Shown here: positions 21,373-33,362 of the stretch, piece after piece
How positions within the stretch are numbered: position 1 is the stretch's first letter
Layout of the letters: every line of letters begins with the position of its first letter
Source: Xylogone sp. PMI_703
Lineage: Eukaryota; Ascomycota; Leotiomycetes
Length of the DNA stretch: 64,000 nt
Assembly: GCA_021399445.1 (NCBI GenBank)
Contig: JAJTUQ010000001.1
Location: 2,170,001-2,234,000 of the forward strand
Direction: 5' to 3'
The notes under the pieces: model-generated
What the model was told of the DNA's origin: nothing
Database searches by the model: none
The model's input: only the letters and a program-made list of their open reading frames with translations
Made by a program: the position numbers and the translations under genes

Positions 21373-24300
21373 ATGGAGACTTCTGCACGGCGCGATGCGC
21401 GATGCCTCATAGAGAGGATAAATCGAGAACACACTATGAATGGTGCCGTTTTTGGGACAAGGCTCGAAACACTTTTAACTAACTGTCTTGATATGTAGGA
21501 TTCTCCCGTTCCATGTTATCTGTTTTATTTAGCTCTGAATAACATAGTTTCTCAGTCTATCAAACCAGTTGTATGAGAAGTCGACCCATTTATTGTTAGA
21601 ACTTATTCAAAATGCCGATGACAATACCTATCAGTCCTCGTGTCCAACTTTGAACTTCACCTACAAGCCTGGAAGTCTTCGCATTGATTGTAATGAAACC
21701 GGTTTCACAGCGGCAAATGTCGAGGCCATCTGTGCGATCAGTCAAAGCACCAATGCCAATAAGACGAGCTATGGGAAATGCATTGGCGAGAAAGGGATTG
21801 GCTTTAAGTCTGTGTTTAAGATTGCGGATGTGGTGTGGATATCATCCCGCGAATTCACGTTCAAGCTTGATAAATCCAAGTTCCTAGGTATGATAGCGCC
21901 TATTTAGGAGGAGTTCCCAGAGGAAACACAGACGGGGTGGACTTCTATCTATCTCCAATTATCCAGAGATTATGATGAAGAGACACTTATCCAAGCACTC
22001 TTGACATTCGACACCAACTTTCTTGTATTCCTTAAGAAGATTAAGGAGATCAATATTGAAGTCAATCGTCATAATGAACAAGTTTGGAAAAAGGGAATTC
22101 GAAAATCCGAAGATTTACGTGGGGAGGATCAGGTGATTATCTTGCATGAGGGAGAGGTTTCTTTGCCATATCTCATTAAAACACATGTCATTAAAGATTT
22201 GCCTAAAGAGAAGAAGCGTCTAAATTGGTCCCAGACTAAAATACTACTGGCTTTTCCTGCAGTTGAGAAGCACAAGCAGCCTAAATTAGTTACTCAGAAT
22301 GTCTACGCATTCCTCCCGATCAGAAATTATGGTATGAAGGTGAAGCGACGATTTCTCTTGAGCATCTGTTTCTTGTCTAACGTTTGTGCAGTTTCTCCTT
22401 CAGGGGGATTTTCTTCTCACTGCTAGTAGAGAAGATATCGAAAGCACCCTTCCATGGAATATCACAATTCGCGATGCTTTAGCAGATGCATTTCTACTTT
22501 CAGTTGACCATTTCAAGAAGGGGCAACTAAAGTATGTCTGGCCTTGTTATCTTCCATCTTTAACGCAGCCCTCCTTTCTCGAGCCAGCGATTTCATCTAT
22601 TCTGACGCAGCTTAAAGAGCACGATGTACTGGAGTCCTATGCAGGAACAATGACGAAGCCTTCTTTACTGAAGTACGTCCCGTTGGACCTATTTGCTGAT
22701 GGAGAAGGAATACCCTTCACTTTAAGTCTAAACACTAGAGCCGGTTACCTGTCACCGAAATATCCAGTATGGGTTATAGATAGAATAATGTCAATTGGCG
22801 TATCACAACTCACTCCTCAGGATTTCTTAGGCTATCTTGATGCGGAAATTACACAGGACCCGACACCTTTTTATTCCAGGCCTCACCTTTGGCATTCACG
22901 GCTTGCAGAACTTCTCCTCAAACTTGGAACGGATGCGGAACTGATGTCTCTTATACAGGATATACCTCTCATCCCCTTAAAGAACGGCAGCTGGACTTCT
23001 GCTGGAGGACAGCGTATATTCTCCTGTGGGGATGCTTCATCTCTAGATATTCCTAGTGGCATTGAAGTGCTTATTGTAGATTCGATCGCAGAATCTGACC
23101 CCAATCGACGCAAACTCTTTGCAAGTCTCGGTGTCAAGCCCTGGGACGCCTCTGAAATATGTCACCTGATCCTAAAGCTCCATGAATCTTTAACTTTCGA
23201 CGCTAGTGCATTGACAATAGATCAGCTGATCTCTCATGCCACCTTTTTTTACAAAGCATTATGGCAACCACCAAAGACTGCAGACCTATGGTTTGTGACC
23301 CGGCAAAACGAGCGTTGCCGAGGAAGGGAGATGTACATTCCTGGGAATATTGAGCCCGACTCACCAGTAGCTAGGATCTTCAGCCAACCCCAGAGGAAAT
23401 TTGCAATCATACATGACGATTATCTCAAGGCATTTCCCTTCGATGATCATTGGCCCATTTGGCTAGTCGATAATCTTGGCCTCTTGAGGATCCCGCGTTT
23501 GATCTCTCACTATGTGATTCCTAAATCTCACATGTACGACCAGGATATCGCTAAATCATTAATGCAACGAGTGAAGGAGTTCAGGGTGACTACTGACCAA
23601 CTTTTGTCTGGGGGTACGATTGGGGATGTTCATATAGCAAATACAGACTTCTCGTTACAAGACAAATTGATCGAGGGTGGGCGAGTTGAGCCTACCAGTG
23701 ACACTAATGTGGAAGAGATACCTATAAAAATACCTCGATTAGAAGCAGTAGACAACACCAAGCTATTTGCTCTATCCGAGGAGTTCTCTTTCTTGATGTG
23801 TGAATGTAACACGTCTGATGTCCTCCAAGCCCTTCAAGATAACTGGAGTCATTATTCAAGATGGGTTGCTAGAAACTCTATAATATATGAAGACGATGAT
23901 TTTCGAGAATCGAGCGCCGAATTGAGGAGAAGCTTAGGGGCATGCATGGTGCGAACTACCAAAGGTCTCCTGATGTTGAGAGAAACGGTCCTCCCGATGA
24001 CTGACTCCAAACTTGATAAAGGGGGTCTCATACTTATCGTAGCAATTACAGATCCAAAGGACTCTAACTGGCAATTTTTGGAATATTTTGGCGTCGCTGT
24101 TTCTGCAAATATTCATTATTCATCTACGCTGTCTCATTGCTGTCTCAGAGAAACATTGTCCAGATATCAATCGTCTTACTTACATCTATGAGAAAATTCA
24201 GGACCACTACAACTATCACAGGAACATAAAACTTATCAGGTACATCTTCTAGTTTTCCTTCCCTCTCTTTTCTTTTTCTGCTAAGCACTCGGTACAGGCT

Positions 24301-27300
24301 AGCATTTCGAGAAAGAAACATCGTTTTCGTTCGCTCAAATTCTCTAAAATCGGCTAAGCCAGGCTGCTGGACTAATATGAAAGAATGCATCTCCAAAAAT
24401 ATAGTTGTTGAATCCGAGTATCCAAGTTGTTCGCATCTCTTCCGACGCTTGAGATCTCCCACGGGAAACCCTAGTGCGCAGGCGATCGAAACGGCCACCC
24501 TTTTTACCAACTCAAGCAAGTTGGAAGATATCTCTCGTTTTTTTCATGACGCTAGTAACTCCTTAGGGAGTGTCGGGCCTACCCAGGCTGCCGAATTGCT
24601 CAAACCTCTTCAAAACGAGACAATATTTCCAATTACAAATGGTCCTGGAGAACGCGAATACGATAGTCTCCTAGACTTGCATAACATAAACTGGTTTATT
24701 GCCGATAATCCATCTGTACGAGAGAGCTTTCATGGAAAACTACCTTTATTAGCTTTGCCAATCAAGGAAATATCCATGCTGCAAGATTTATTTCACGTGC
24801 TAAAACTTTATAATCGTATCTTGTCGAAATTGGCGACAAGTCAGTCTTATCCAAAGGGGCGAATGACGACGCATTGGGCTTACACGTCCGCATTTCGTCA
24901 AAAGCGTCCATTTATCAAAGCGTAAGTGTTATATTTAACTTATTCGCTTCTACTAGTAACCTATACCTCTATGAAGGTTATATGGATATGTGGTATTGAT
25001 AGCCTTCCAACTCTTAGAAACAACCCCCTATTTCTGTTGTCATACCGACTAATCTTGTTTTTGTGCAGCCTGATACCAAGTACACACCACGATCGCAAAA
25101 ACATTAAGGACCAAATAGATAATATACAAGTTAGTGTTGTAACGGGCATATTCAAAATCTTTATACTGAGTCGAGACGGTGCTACAACTTACGGCAATCC
25201 TGTTCCTGGTGAGGCAGTTATATCCCGGACAGGAAACTTCCTCCATCTGATTATAACAGAGGAGTGCGCAGCAGCTGACTCCGTATCTCATGAGCTTGTA
25301 CATCTCATAGCAGAGGCCTGTGGTATTAATGAGTCGAGTCATCTCTTACTTCTACATACGGCCATAAGCAATTCAAATTTACAGAACATACATTCAGCTT
25401 TTGCTCATCAGGGGATCTACATCGAAGGAATTGTGTTCAGTATGTTCAGGAATTTCAATATTCTTGTTTGAATGCTGATCGGGGAACAGACAACTGGAAA
25501 GATAGTTACCGAGCCCAAGGAAGAGATTTAGATCAAATATCTTCCCATTTTTGGGATAGGCGATACAGCATAGAAGCATCCTTCAAGGGCCCTCCAACAG
25601 GGCTACTATTCGGGCAATATCAAGGGGGAAGAACATTTGATGACCAAAATAGAGATCGGCGTTTGCCTATGACGAGTTATCAAAGGCAAAGTAGATCGGC
25701 ATTTAACGATATCCAACCCAGTCACTCGATGCGTCAAAAGACGAACGGATGGGATCATGTTCAATACCTAGGAGAGAATATGGTACGCGGGTACTCTTTT
25801 ATATGAGTTGTATCATCTAACACATCTAGTTCTCGAAGGTGTTACAGAATTATCTCGAATCCTATGATCCGGAAAGAGATTGGACGAGCTACTTACGTAC
25901 CAGATCGGGATATAAACCGCTAATAGATTCAACACCTTGCGCAGCATTCACCATAAGAGACCCTGAAGTTCTACAAGAGATGACTTCTTTTGCCATAAAA
26001 TACGGACACTCGCAAACTCCAAAATGGAAAGAAACCCTTCAAATAAAAGCGTCCGTCTATCACATAGACCTAGTTGTCAGTGAAGGCAGCCAGACCTCAT
26101 CCTTCGTTATCAACTCATCGCAGATCGAAAGAGTGAGTATACAACCATGTTTATCTCTCTATTCGTGATCTGATCCTAGCAATTTCAGATGAGACACTTT
26201 AGAATGAATGAGAAAATTAGCAAATCTAACTCTGATGTTGCTGTCGTGGTTAAAGTTAGCGACGTGTACACTGACAACCTTTCATCCGTCAGCATGATTA
26301 TCGACCCATGGCGGCTCTTTGACTCTGGCGATTTCACATTTGAGAATGACTGGATTTTGAGAGGTGTAATACGTGAGAAGAACTCGAATTCTGCTAAAAA
26401 GAGGTTTTATACACGATTTGTATCGCGGGCCATACCAGAAATCCCTGGAAGTCAGCCACGTAATCTTATCACCTTACGCGATGGCAAGAGCAGAGAAAAT
26501 TACTCTTACACGTTCTTAGACTCTGGAGATATTCGACTAATTTGTCTTCTACCAGGCGACAAAAGTGATCAATTACATGGCGTAATCACTCATGTTCGAT
26601 ACGAATCAACTGAAACGTATCAAGCATTATCGTACGTATGGGGTTCAAGTCAACGGACAGAAGAATTATTTACACCAGATGGTGTCCTTCAAATCACATC
26701 TTCTTTAAGTAGAAGTTTACAAGGCTTGAGACATAAGAACGAAGTTGTCGTGCTCTGGGTAGATGCTATATGTATTAACCAGGATGACAACATAGAGAAA
26801 GCACAACAGATTCGCTTGTTACCAGAGATATTTCAAAATGCTAGTCTTACATTTGTCTTTCTTGAGGGGAACGAAGGAAGTGATGCCGCCATAGAGATGT
26901 TGATGCAGGTACGAGAGAAGGTTGTATGTAATAAGAAACCAAAACTCGAGGCCGGTGTGTCGGATGGGAAAGAGTCCGAATTTAGCAATGAGAAGACTTT
27001 CGAAGACTGGCCAAAAAGCTTGCCAATGGTCCCCGCATCTTGGAGTGACAGACACATACCTCTTTTAGATGATGCTATCTGGACTTCTGTTAGAGCACTC
27101 TTCGACCTATCCTGGTTTCGGAGAGTATGGATCATTCAGGAGGTTGTGGCAGCACGAACCGTTCGCATTGTGTGTGGAGAATGGGTAGTTGATTGGAGCG
27201 ATCTCCACTTAGCCATGGAGATCGTGGACCGTGAATTCCAATTATCTGACAACTTCTCACACATGACATCAAGTTGGAAACCTTTCTTAAATTTAGCAAT

Positions 27301-28330
27301 ACACCGAGAATGGGAGGCCAGGGAGCATCGCTGGTGCCTCATTATGCTACTTGAGTATTACCGATATGTCAACTCGACACTCAGTCGAGATCGCTTGTTT
27401 GCATTGCTGGGATTGGCTTCTGATGGCAACGACTCATCATTTGAGCCAGACTATGACAGCTCATTGAAAGATATCCTTTTGAAATTTTCTCGAGGGTTCA
27501 TCCATCAAGGAAGAGGTATGCAGTTACTTTATCGTGCTGGTCTAAGCCATGATTCTTGCGAATTTCCATCGTGGATACCAGACTGGACGGTGGAACGACC
27601 CACCGGTCTCTACGACTCCTCCGATTGTGGCGTTTCCTTTGAGGCTTCCAAGCTTGAAGAAGCTGAGATCAAGTGCGATCCTGACAAGGAGGAGCTAGTT
27701 GTTAAGGGATATACTGTAGATGTCATCAAGAGTGTCAGCCGTTCATCGAATGTTCAAGATGAATGGAAGGATTATTTCGAAGAAATTGACACAATGATCG
27801 ATTCCGCAGAGCTAAGTGGGAACCAAAATTCCCGCAAGGACCTATTAAAGTGGAAGGTGCCGATTGCTGGTGCATTGTATCCAAAGATAGCCGTGCCCGG
27901 GGATATGGATTTGAAGTTGTCGTACAAGGCGCTACGAAGTGAAATCGACAAGATCAAAGGAAGCAAAGAGAAGAGCGTCTCTAGTAATAGCGCTATAAGT
28001 TCCAGCGTAAACACTACGAACTCTGGGCACGTGGAAAACGACTCTTCCCAGACACAAGGTGCAAGTTACATCGCTGCACTTCAAGATACTCTTCATGGAT
28101 GGAGATTCGTGGTCACAGAGAAAGGATACACTGGTGTCGTCCCAAACTATACCAGAGTTGGTGACATTATTGTCGTGTTGAAAGGTGGTCGAGTGCCATT
28201 TATCCTACGAAAGAGTACAGAAAGACCCAAGTCTTTCCGTCTTATTGGCGAGTGCTATATACATGGTATAATGCATGGTGAAAGTTTGTCATGGCCATGG
28301 GTAGTCAAACGTAAGATAAGGATCCATTGA
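21373..28330 (+). pseudogene. HSP90/sacsin-like ATPase fused to HET domain, interrupted
   Basis: Eight exons are inferred: 21373-21494, 21556-22339, 22392-24239, 24298-24921, 25069-25439, 25490-25782, 25830-26132 and 26189-28330. They add up to about 2161 residues once the frameshift is allowed for. Near the N-terminus lies a GHKL-type ATPase fold, with ELIQNADDN (about residues 56-64), DCNETGF and GEKGIGFKS (about 118-126). This is the arrangement of fungal sacsin/NO VEIN-like proteins. Their C-terminal segment (VSDVYTD...IIDPWRLFDSG) is inside the last exon, and the same uninterrupted exon goes on into a HET domain from about residue 1592 (YQALSYVWGSS, VLWVDAICINQDD, WFRRVWIIQEV). HET domains trigger cell death in fungal non-self recognition. 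Two lesions break the frame. One is TAG at 21905-21907, where the family has Trp. The other is one extra base at about 24119-24120. All other phases agree. Confidence 0.82.
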
Positions 28331-29708
28331 AAATTTGATGGTATTATGATAAAACAGCTAGCGTCATGTCTAGTAGAGTTAGATCTTGTTGTAGCATCCC
28401 ACAAAAGTACCCTCACCCTAGCCAATAAGCCATGTGATATCCTCACTTAGTATAACTCTCTACCTTGCTTTCATGCGGTTCACAATAATTCGATACAAGT
28501 TTTAACCCCGTATTGTTTCTTTCCCACAAACCCAAATAAGATAAAATTTGATTATCAGTTTGTATACCGTCTAGTGAAAATGGTTGCAGTTATGCTCCTT
28601 CAACCATGATCCTTCAACGTTATTGGTCTCCTAATAATTGGTTGAGGGCTTCAATACGGTTGAATCATCTTAGATAGTTTAATTCAAACTATTGCTTAGC
28701 TGCAAAGCATTCATTAGGAGAGTGGACAGTCTTATACCTACAGTCCAGCCTGAAAGCCAGTATCCGGGTTGTTGCCAAATAAGTCGGACTGTTCACTTAT
28801 CCTTTACTTTGAGCAATCCACCTGCGTTTCTAATATATTTCTATCTTTATTGAAAATATCATGGATACTAACTATTTCCCAAAGTAACATCACTATGATT
28901 ACAACCAAAGCGATTGATCGGTTCATGCAAACGCTAACTCCAATCCTCAAAAGTTAAAATCTATATAACTCGTCAAAAATAACCTCTGCAAAAGTTGTAA
29001 TATGAAATTTATTATAATCCAAAAGCTTAAGATTTTAAAAAGAAAAGAAAAGATATAAACAGGATGTCTCAAAACTAGAAGATAAGTGAGCGGTCCAGTC
29101 TCATCGGCAGTGGCTCGAATGGCCCATGGACTGGAACATATACTTAAATCTGCATAGTTTGCATAATTTAAACTTTTGCATAGCTATAACCACTTCACTG
29201 GGAGAAGGATAGGTATATACACACCAGGTTCCCTAGAAAGAGTCACCAGATACAGATAAACCGCACAGCACAAGTTTTCACGATCCTGAAGTGAAGTTTC
29301 ACAGAGCTCTTCATTATTAAATTCATGCATCATATAAATTAGGCTTCAATATCCAGTTCCTATCCAAGAACCCAGCCTATTACTATGGTATATACATCAA
29401 TTCCACGTGATACAGTGGGAGATTGTCTCTTCTCGGGTTAATTCGCCCGAGTATTTTTCACCCCCACCTAGACCGAGAACCCCAAGGATCCCAGAGCCGG
29501 ACTTTGGTTCAAGTCAATAGTGAGCAATGTTTCCATCCGTCCCGAATTTTGCCCCCAGAAAGCCGCCAGGTATTTAACGCCAGACCAAAGCTAGAAAAGG
29601 AGAGTCCTGACACCGAGTCGCTCACTGCTCGGGTTTCCCCTATTCCCTGCAGATGGCCCCTCCCAAAAAAGCCGAAAGAAAGGAGAATCACAAGTGAGAA
29701 TGAACATA
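28331..29708. other. intergenic, right border of the AT-rich island
   Basis: About 1.4 kb between the HET gene and the cluster regulator. AT-rich up to about 29400, then more balanced. No gene is seen: the one longer plus-strand frame (29423-29770) has no ATG at its start and overlaps the regulator's end. Confidence 0.45.
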
Positions 29709-32166
29709 TCATGAACTTCCAAAGAGAAGTTTCTTCAAATGCGTCCCCAACTCGCAATCCCCCTCAATAGGCAAAAATCCATTCCCAACCATTCCCGTCG
29801 TCGTCGGCCCAGCCGCCCCATCCGCCACTGGCGCCCCGCCATTGGCCCCAACCACGCCCCCATTCGCCACGACGCCCATGCCCTTCTCAAAGGCGCAGAA
29901 CACCGCCCGCGTGAGGTTCCAGTAGCTCTCGGCTGAGCGCTCGAAGCCCAGCTTGTTCCATTCGAGACTCGGCAGCGTTGATTTCAGATCGTCCCAGTAG
30001 AGTTTCCAGTTTTGGATGGCGATGTTGAGGGGCTTGAGGAGCGCTGGGGCGAGAAGGGCGGGACAGGTGCAGAGGACGGGGTTTTGGAATGTTGAGCGCC
30101 AGACGTGGGTGTAGAGGACTAGAAGATGGATTAGTTTTTATGTTTCTCCTATTGACGCTAGACGTGGTTCAAATTCCATGTAAAAGTTCTGAGAGTACTC
30201 ACAATGAACTAGGATCTGCATATCCAGAGAATTTAAGCTGCCTTTAGCTAATGATCCAGATCCTACGCCCTGCTGTCCATTTCCATTACCATTGGTGCTG
30301 CTGCTAGCTGAATTCTTGCCGCTCTCGGGCATGAGGAACAGTTGCTGGAATGCTTCCCGGACCCTGGGCTTGGTCTGTGGAAACAGTTGTAATCGAAGTA
30401 GCTCATCGTAGTCGCTGATTTCGAAGTAAACTGATTCACAGGGAAACTGGAGATCGATCTCGGCCCACTCGATTCGGTTGGGCATGTTATTGAATATAAC
30501 GAAAGCGTTATCGAGCATCATCATGATATTCATGGTTCTGTTTAAAAATATATAGTTAGCTAGATGGTTCTTTGTAATTCGGTATCTCAAAAAATTTTCA
30601 GCATATAACTGAGTGGTAGACATACCGAAGAAGAGACTCTCTCCTCACCCATCTCTGAAAGCTGGGCTGATCCACAATCATGAAATCCGGCTCATGATGC
30701 ACAACTGTCATCCTGAGATCTCTTGCCATAGCCACCACCCTCGAGAAATTCTGATGTCTGGCCCGCTTCCGTGCCATTGTGTTTCCCGTCCAGACTTGGA
30801 TAACGATCATGAGATATGCGCCCTGCATCACTTCGACGTCATGCTGCAGTAACGCGTCGTAGAAATCTTCTCCAACGGTAACTGTATCGTTCTGTTGCGA
30901 TGGTATTTTAAAGTCGTCAGGAATGAGATTCGTGTAAAGATGGTATTCGATGAGGTCGAGGAGCGATTTCAATTGCTCCACCTCGGCGTCCTTTTTGGAG
31001 TACATGCCACCAATGCTGAAGACTGCCAACAGCAATGGAAGCGCAACCTGGCAGGCATCAAAGGATTTTTCATGCAAGAATGGACCATGTTTGTGCCAGT
31101 GTTTAAAATACCGCCTCACATAAGAATCAATTCTCTCTCCCGTGATTAGGTCGATAGCGCTGAGAGTTGACGCATCACAGTTGCCAGCAAGCAAAAATCT
31201 CTCTGCTTCTCGCAAGAGACCACCTCTTATTTCTGCTGCTTTACAGTCCAGCACCTCCCAGTACGATGGAGCCGCATTGGGCACACCATATAGAATCGGA
31301 TCGTCGAGCTCGAGACTCGGACTGTGCCAATTTGAACTAGGGTTGAAGATGCCAAATTCCAGATCATTGAGAAATGTATCGCCTGTATATGGAGCAAAAA
31401 AGTTATCTACATAGTCGTAACCTGCACCCGTGATGACAGGGTCTGACAGCATGGGAACGTAGCTGTCATTGGCAAGAGTGGGGTCTTCCATGAATGGGAG
31501 CAGATCCCGCACAGGACTCGAGTCGCGCGTCTTCGATTCTGGAAATCGATGAAAAAACTCGGATTCATTGGAGTAGTTCAGTAGAAAGCTGATGGAGCTG
31601 CGATCGGAATTGGTGATGTCGGAAGGGTTGGAGTCGGTGGAGCTAGGGCTGCCTCGCACCCGGCTCTTGACGCAGATTCTACCTACATCTCGACATCGTT
31701 TGCAGGGTGTTTCGAGATCACAGCGGACCTTGGAGCGCGCACATCGGTCGCAGGCGTGTCGTTTTCGGCCTCGTTCCTCCTGGGCTGGGATGGCGGAGTT
31801 TCCTCGTCTGTCACAGCGCTGGAAATGGTCTCGGAGGACATCACTAGCAGCTGTTAGTAGGCAAGCACGCGTCGTACAGCAGACTCAGGGAAATCTTACC
31901 TGCGCTTGAATGTCTTGGAGCAAAATTGGCAGCGAAATGGACGATTGTCAGTGTCTGTGAGCTCGATCAGTACTGTATTCTAGGTAAAACCGGCCAATAT
32001 AAGAGATTGCAAAAAACATACGCTGCTGAGCATGCCGTAGCATGTGGGACTTGCGGAAGAAAGTTTTGAAGCACAAGGGACAGGCAGATCGTTTCCGGAC
32101 CTCGACTTTGCCCTCGACCTCCATTTTGATTGGTGTAGCAGCTGCAGTCGTCATCGTTGTGGTCAT
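29709..32166 (-). CDS. C2H2 + Zn2Cys6 transcription factor
   Basis: Exons are 32166-32022, 31954-31900, 31843-30626, 30537-30203 and 30118-29709, giving 720 residues. There are four introns of 56-88 nt with matching phases. The first finger is C29-x2-C32-x12-H45-x3-H49, and its last His is created by splicing. The second is C57-x2-C60-x12-H73-x3-C77. A Zn2Cys6 cluster follows at C98-C124 (C-x2-C-x6-C-x5-C-x2-C-x6-C). The middle and C-terminal parts look like the Fungal_trans regulatory domain (LLRTMNIMMMLDNAFVIFNN). This dual DNA-binding layout is known from fungal regulators of metabolism. It is the first of three minus-strand genes in a row, with the monooxygenase and transporter upstream, and is the obvious candidate regulator of that cluster. 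A Gly/Ala/Asn-rich patch lies near the C-terminus. Confidence 0.9.
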
Positions 32167-33362
32167 GGTCGTCAATTAAACGGAGCACATTGAATGAGAA
32201 AGTAGCAGCTGGTGGCGAATAGGAGTAAGATGTAATTAGATACGACTGAGTGAGATCCCAGTAAATACCAATTACAATACTCTAATAGAAAGATAGGATA
32301 GTAGAGAGGAGCGGGGAGAAGGAGGAGAAGAGAGGAGAAGGATAAGAGGTAAAGGAGGAGGAGGAGGAGACTGTCCAGGATGTTGAAGGAGACCGTGATA
32401 ATATTGGGGAAAGGAAAACATGGGGTCGCGGTAATCGGGCAGGGAGCTCTGGACGTAGCCAGCCGAGCGAGGAAATTGTGTGGGGAAGGGGGCGTGCGAG
32501 AAGGAATTGAGAACAGACCCCACATGACAACTGCCTGTACGCACTTTGCACTTTGCTGTACAAGTAGTTGCTGTCCGTGTAACCCCGCTTTCTCACTCCC
32601 AGGAACTGGACGGTACGGCTAGGCTGGGCGTTGGTTGGCCGGCTGGATCCTGGGCTGTGGTTCAGAATGGGGTAGCGCAAGGGTCTAGCCGGTCCCAGCG
32701 AATGGCGTCTGTCTCGTTTCCCCAGGTCCAAGCGCCACGCGGCCGCCACCGAACCTTGGCTGTCCCGGCAGTGATGTGCGCGCTGCCATTGGCTCTATTG
32801 TGGTCTAGGGCTCTGTGTTCTCTGGTGCTTGCCATGTGCCATGTGCCCTCCCCTTTCCCGACTATTATCTGTGTCTGGATGCCTTGGGCTGCTTCTCTGC
32901 ATCTACTATGTCATGTCCCGTGATTGTCACGGCAATCGAGCTCGGCATAGTGGCGTCCATGAGAGGAGCAGCCTTGTAGCTTCATCTCCAGCCTTGTACA
33001 GGAGCAGCTTATCTATGGGGAGATAGGGAGATGAGGGAGATACCGTCATTCATGGGCAGTTCAAAGAGAATAGCTCCAATACCAGGAGTGTCTGGATACC
33101 TGGGTACTTGGGTAGCTTTTCGGATAAGGTTTGCTGAATCCGGGGGTCGACAGCAGTGTCCCCGGAGCGTTGGGCCGTTGGCTTCTCTCCTCCAACACAT
33201 ACCCTGCAGCATCGGGCAAAGTTTGGGGTACGTACGGAGAAGGGAGCTCAATAGGGCTTATTGCAGCCTTAATACGGGGTACACTGTACTTGGACATGCC
33301 CACAGCAATGGCCCTTGTTTGCTTGCGTCTGAGGCTTGATTGCATTGTTCTGTATTCGTCAC
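32167..33362. other. intergenic, leader and promoter of the cluster regulator
   Basis: About 1.2 kb. The part next to the regulator is strongly pyrimidine-rich on its coding strand (about 32280-32380), typical of a fungal 5' leader. Overlapping chance frames on both strands are ignored. Confidence 0.45.

Noticed and set aside
26189..28330. A separate HET gene starting at the ATG at 26189
   Set aside because: The first 60 codons of this exon match the C-terminal segment of the ATPase family, and an in-phase intron joins it to exon 7; the fusion is preferred, though a second start is not excluded.
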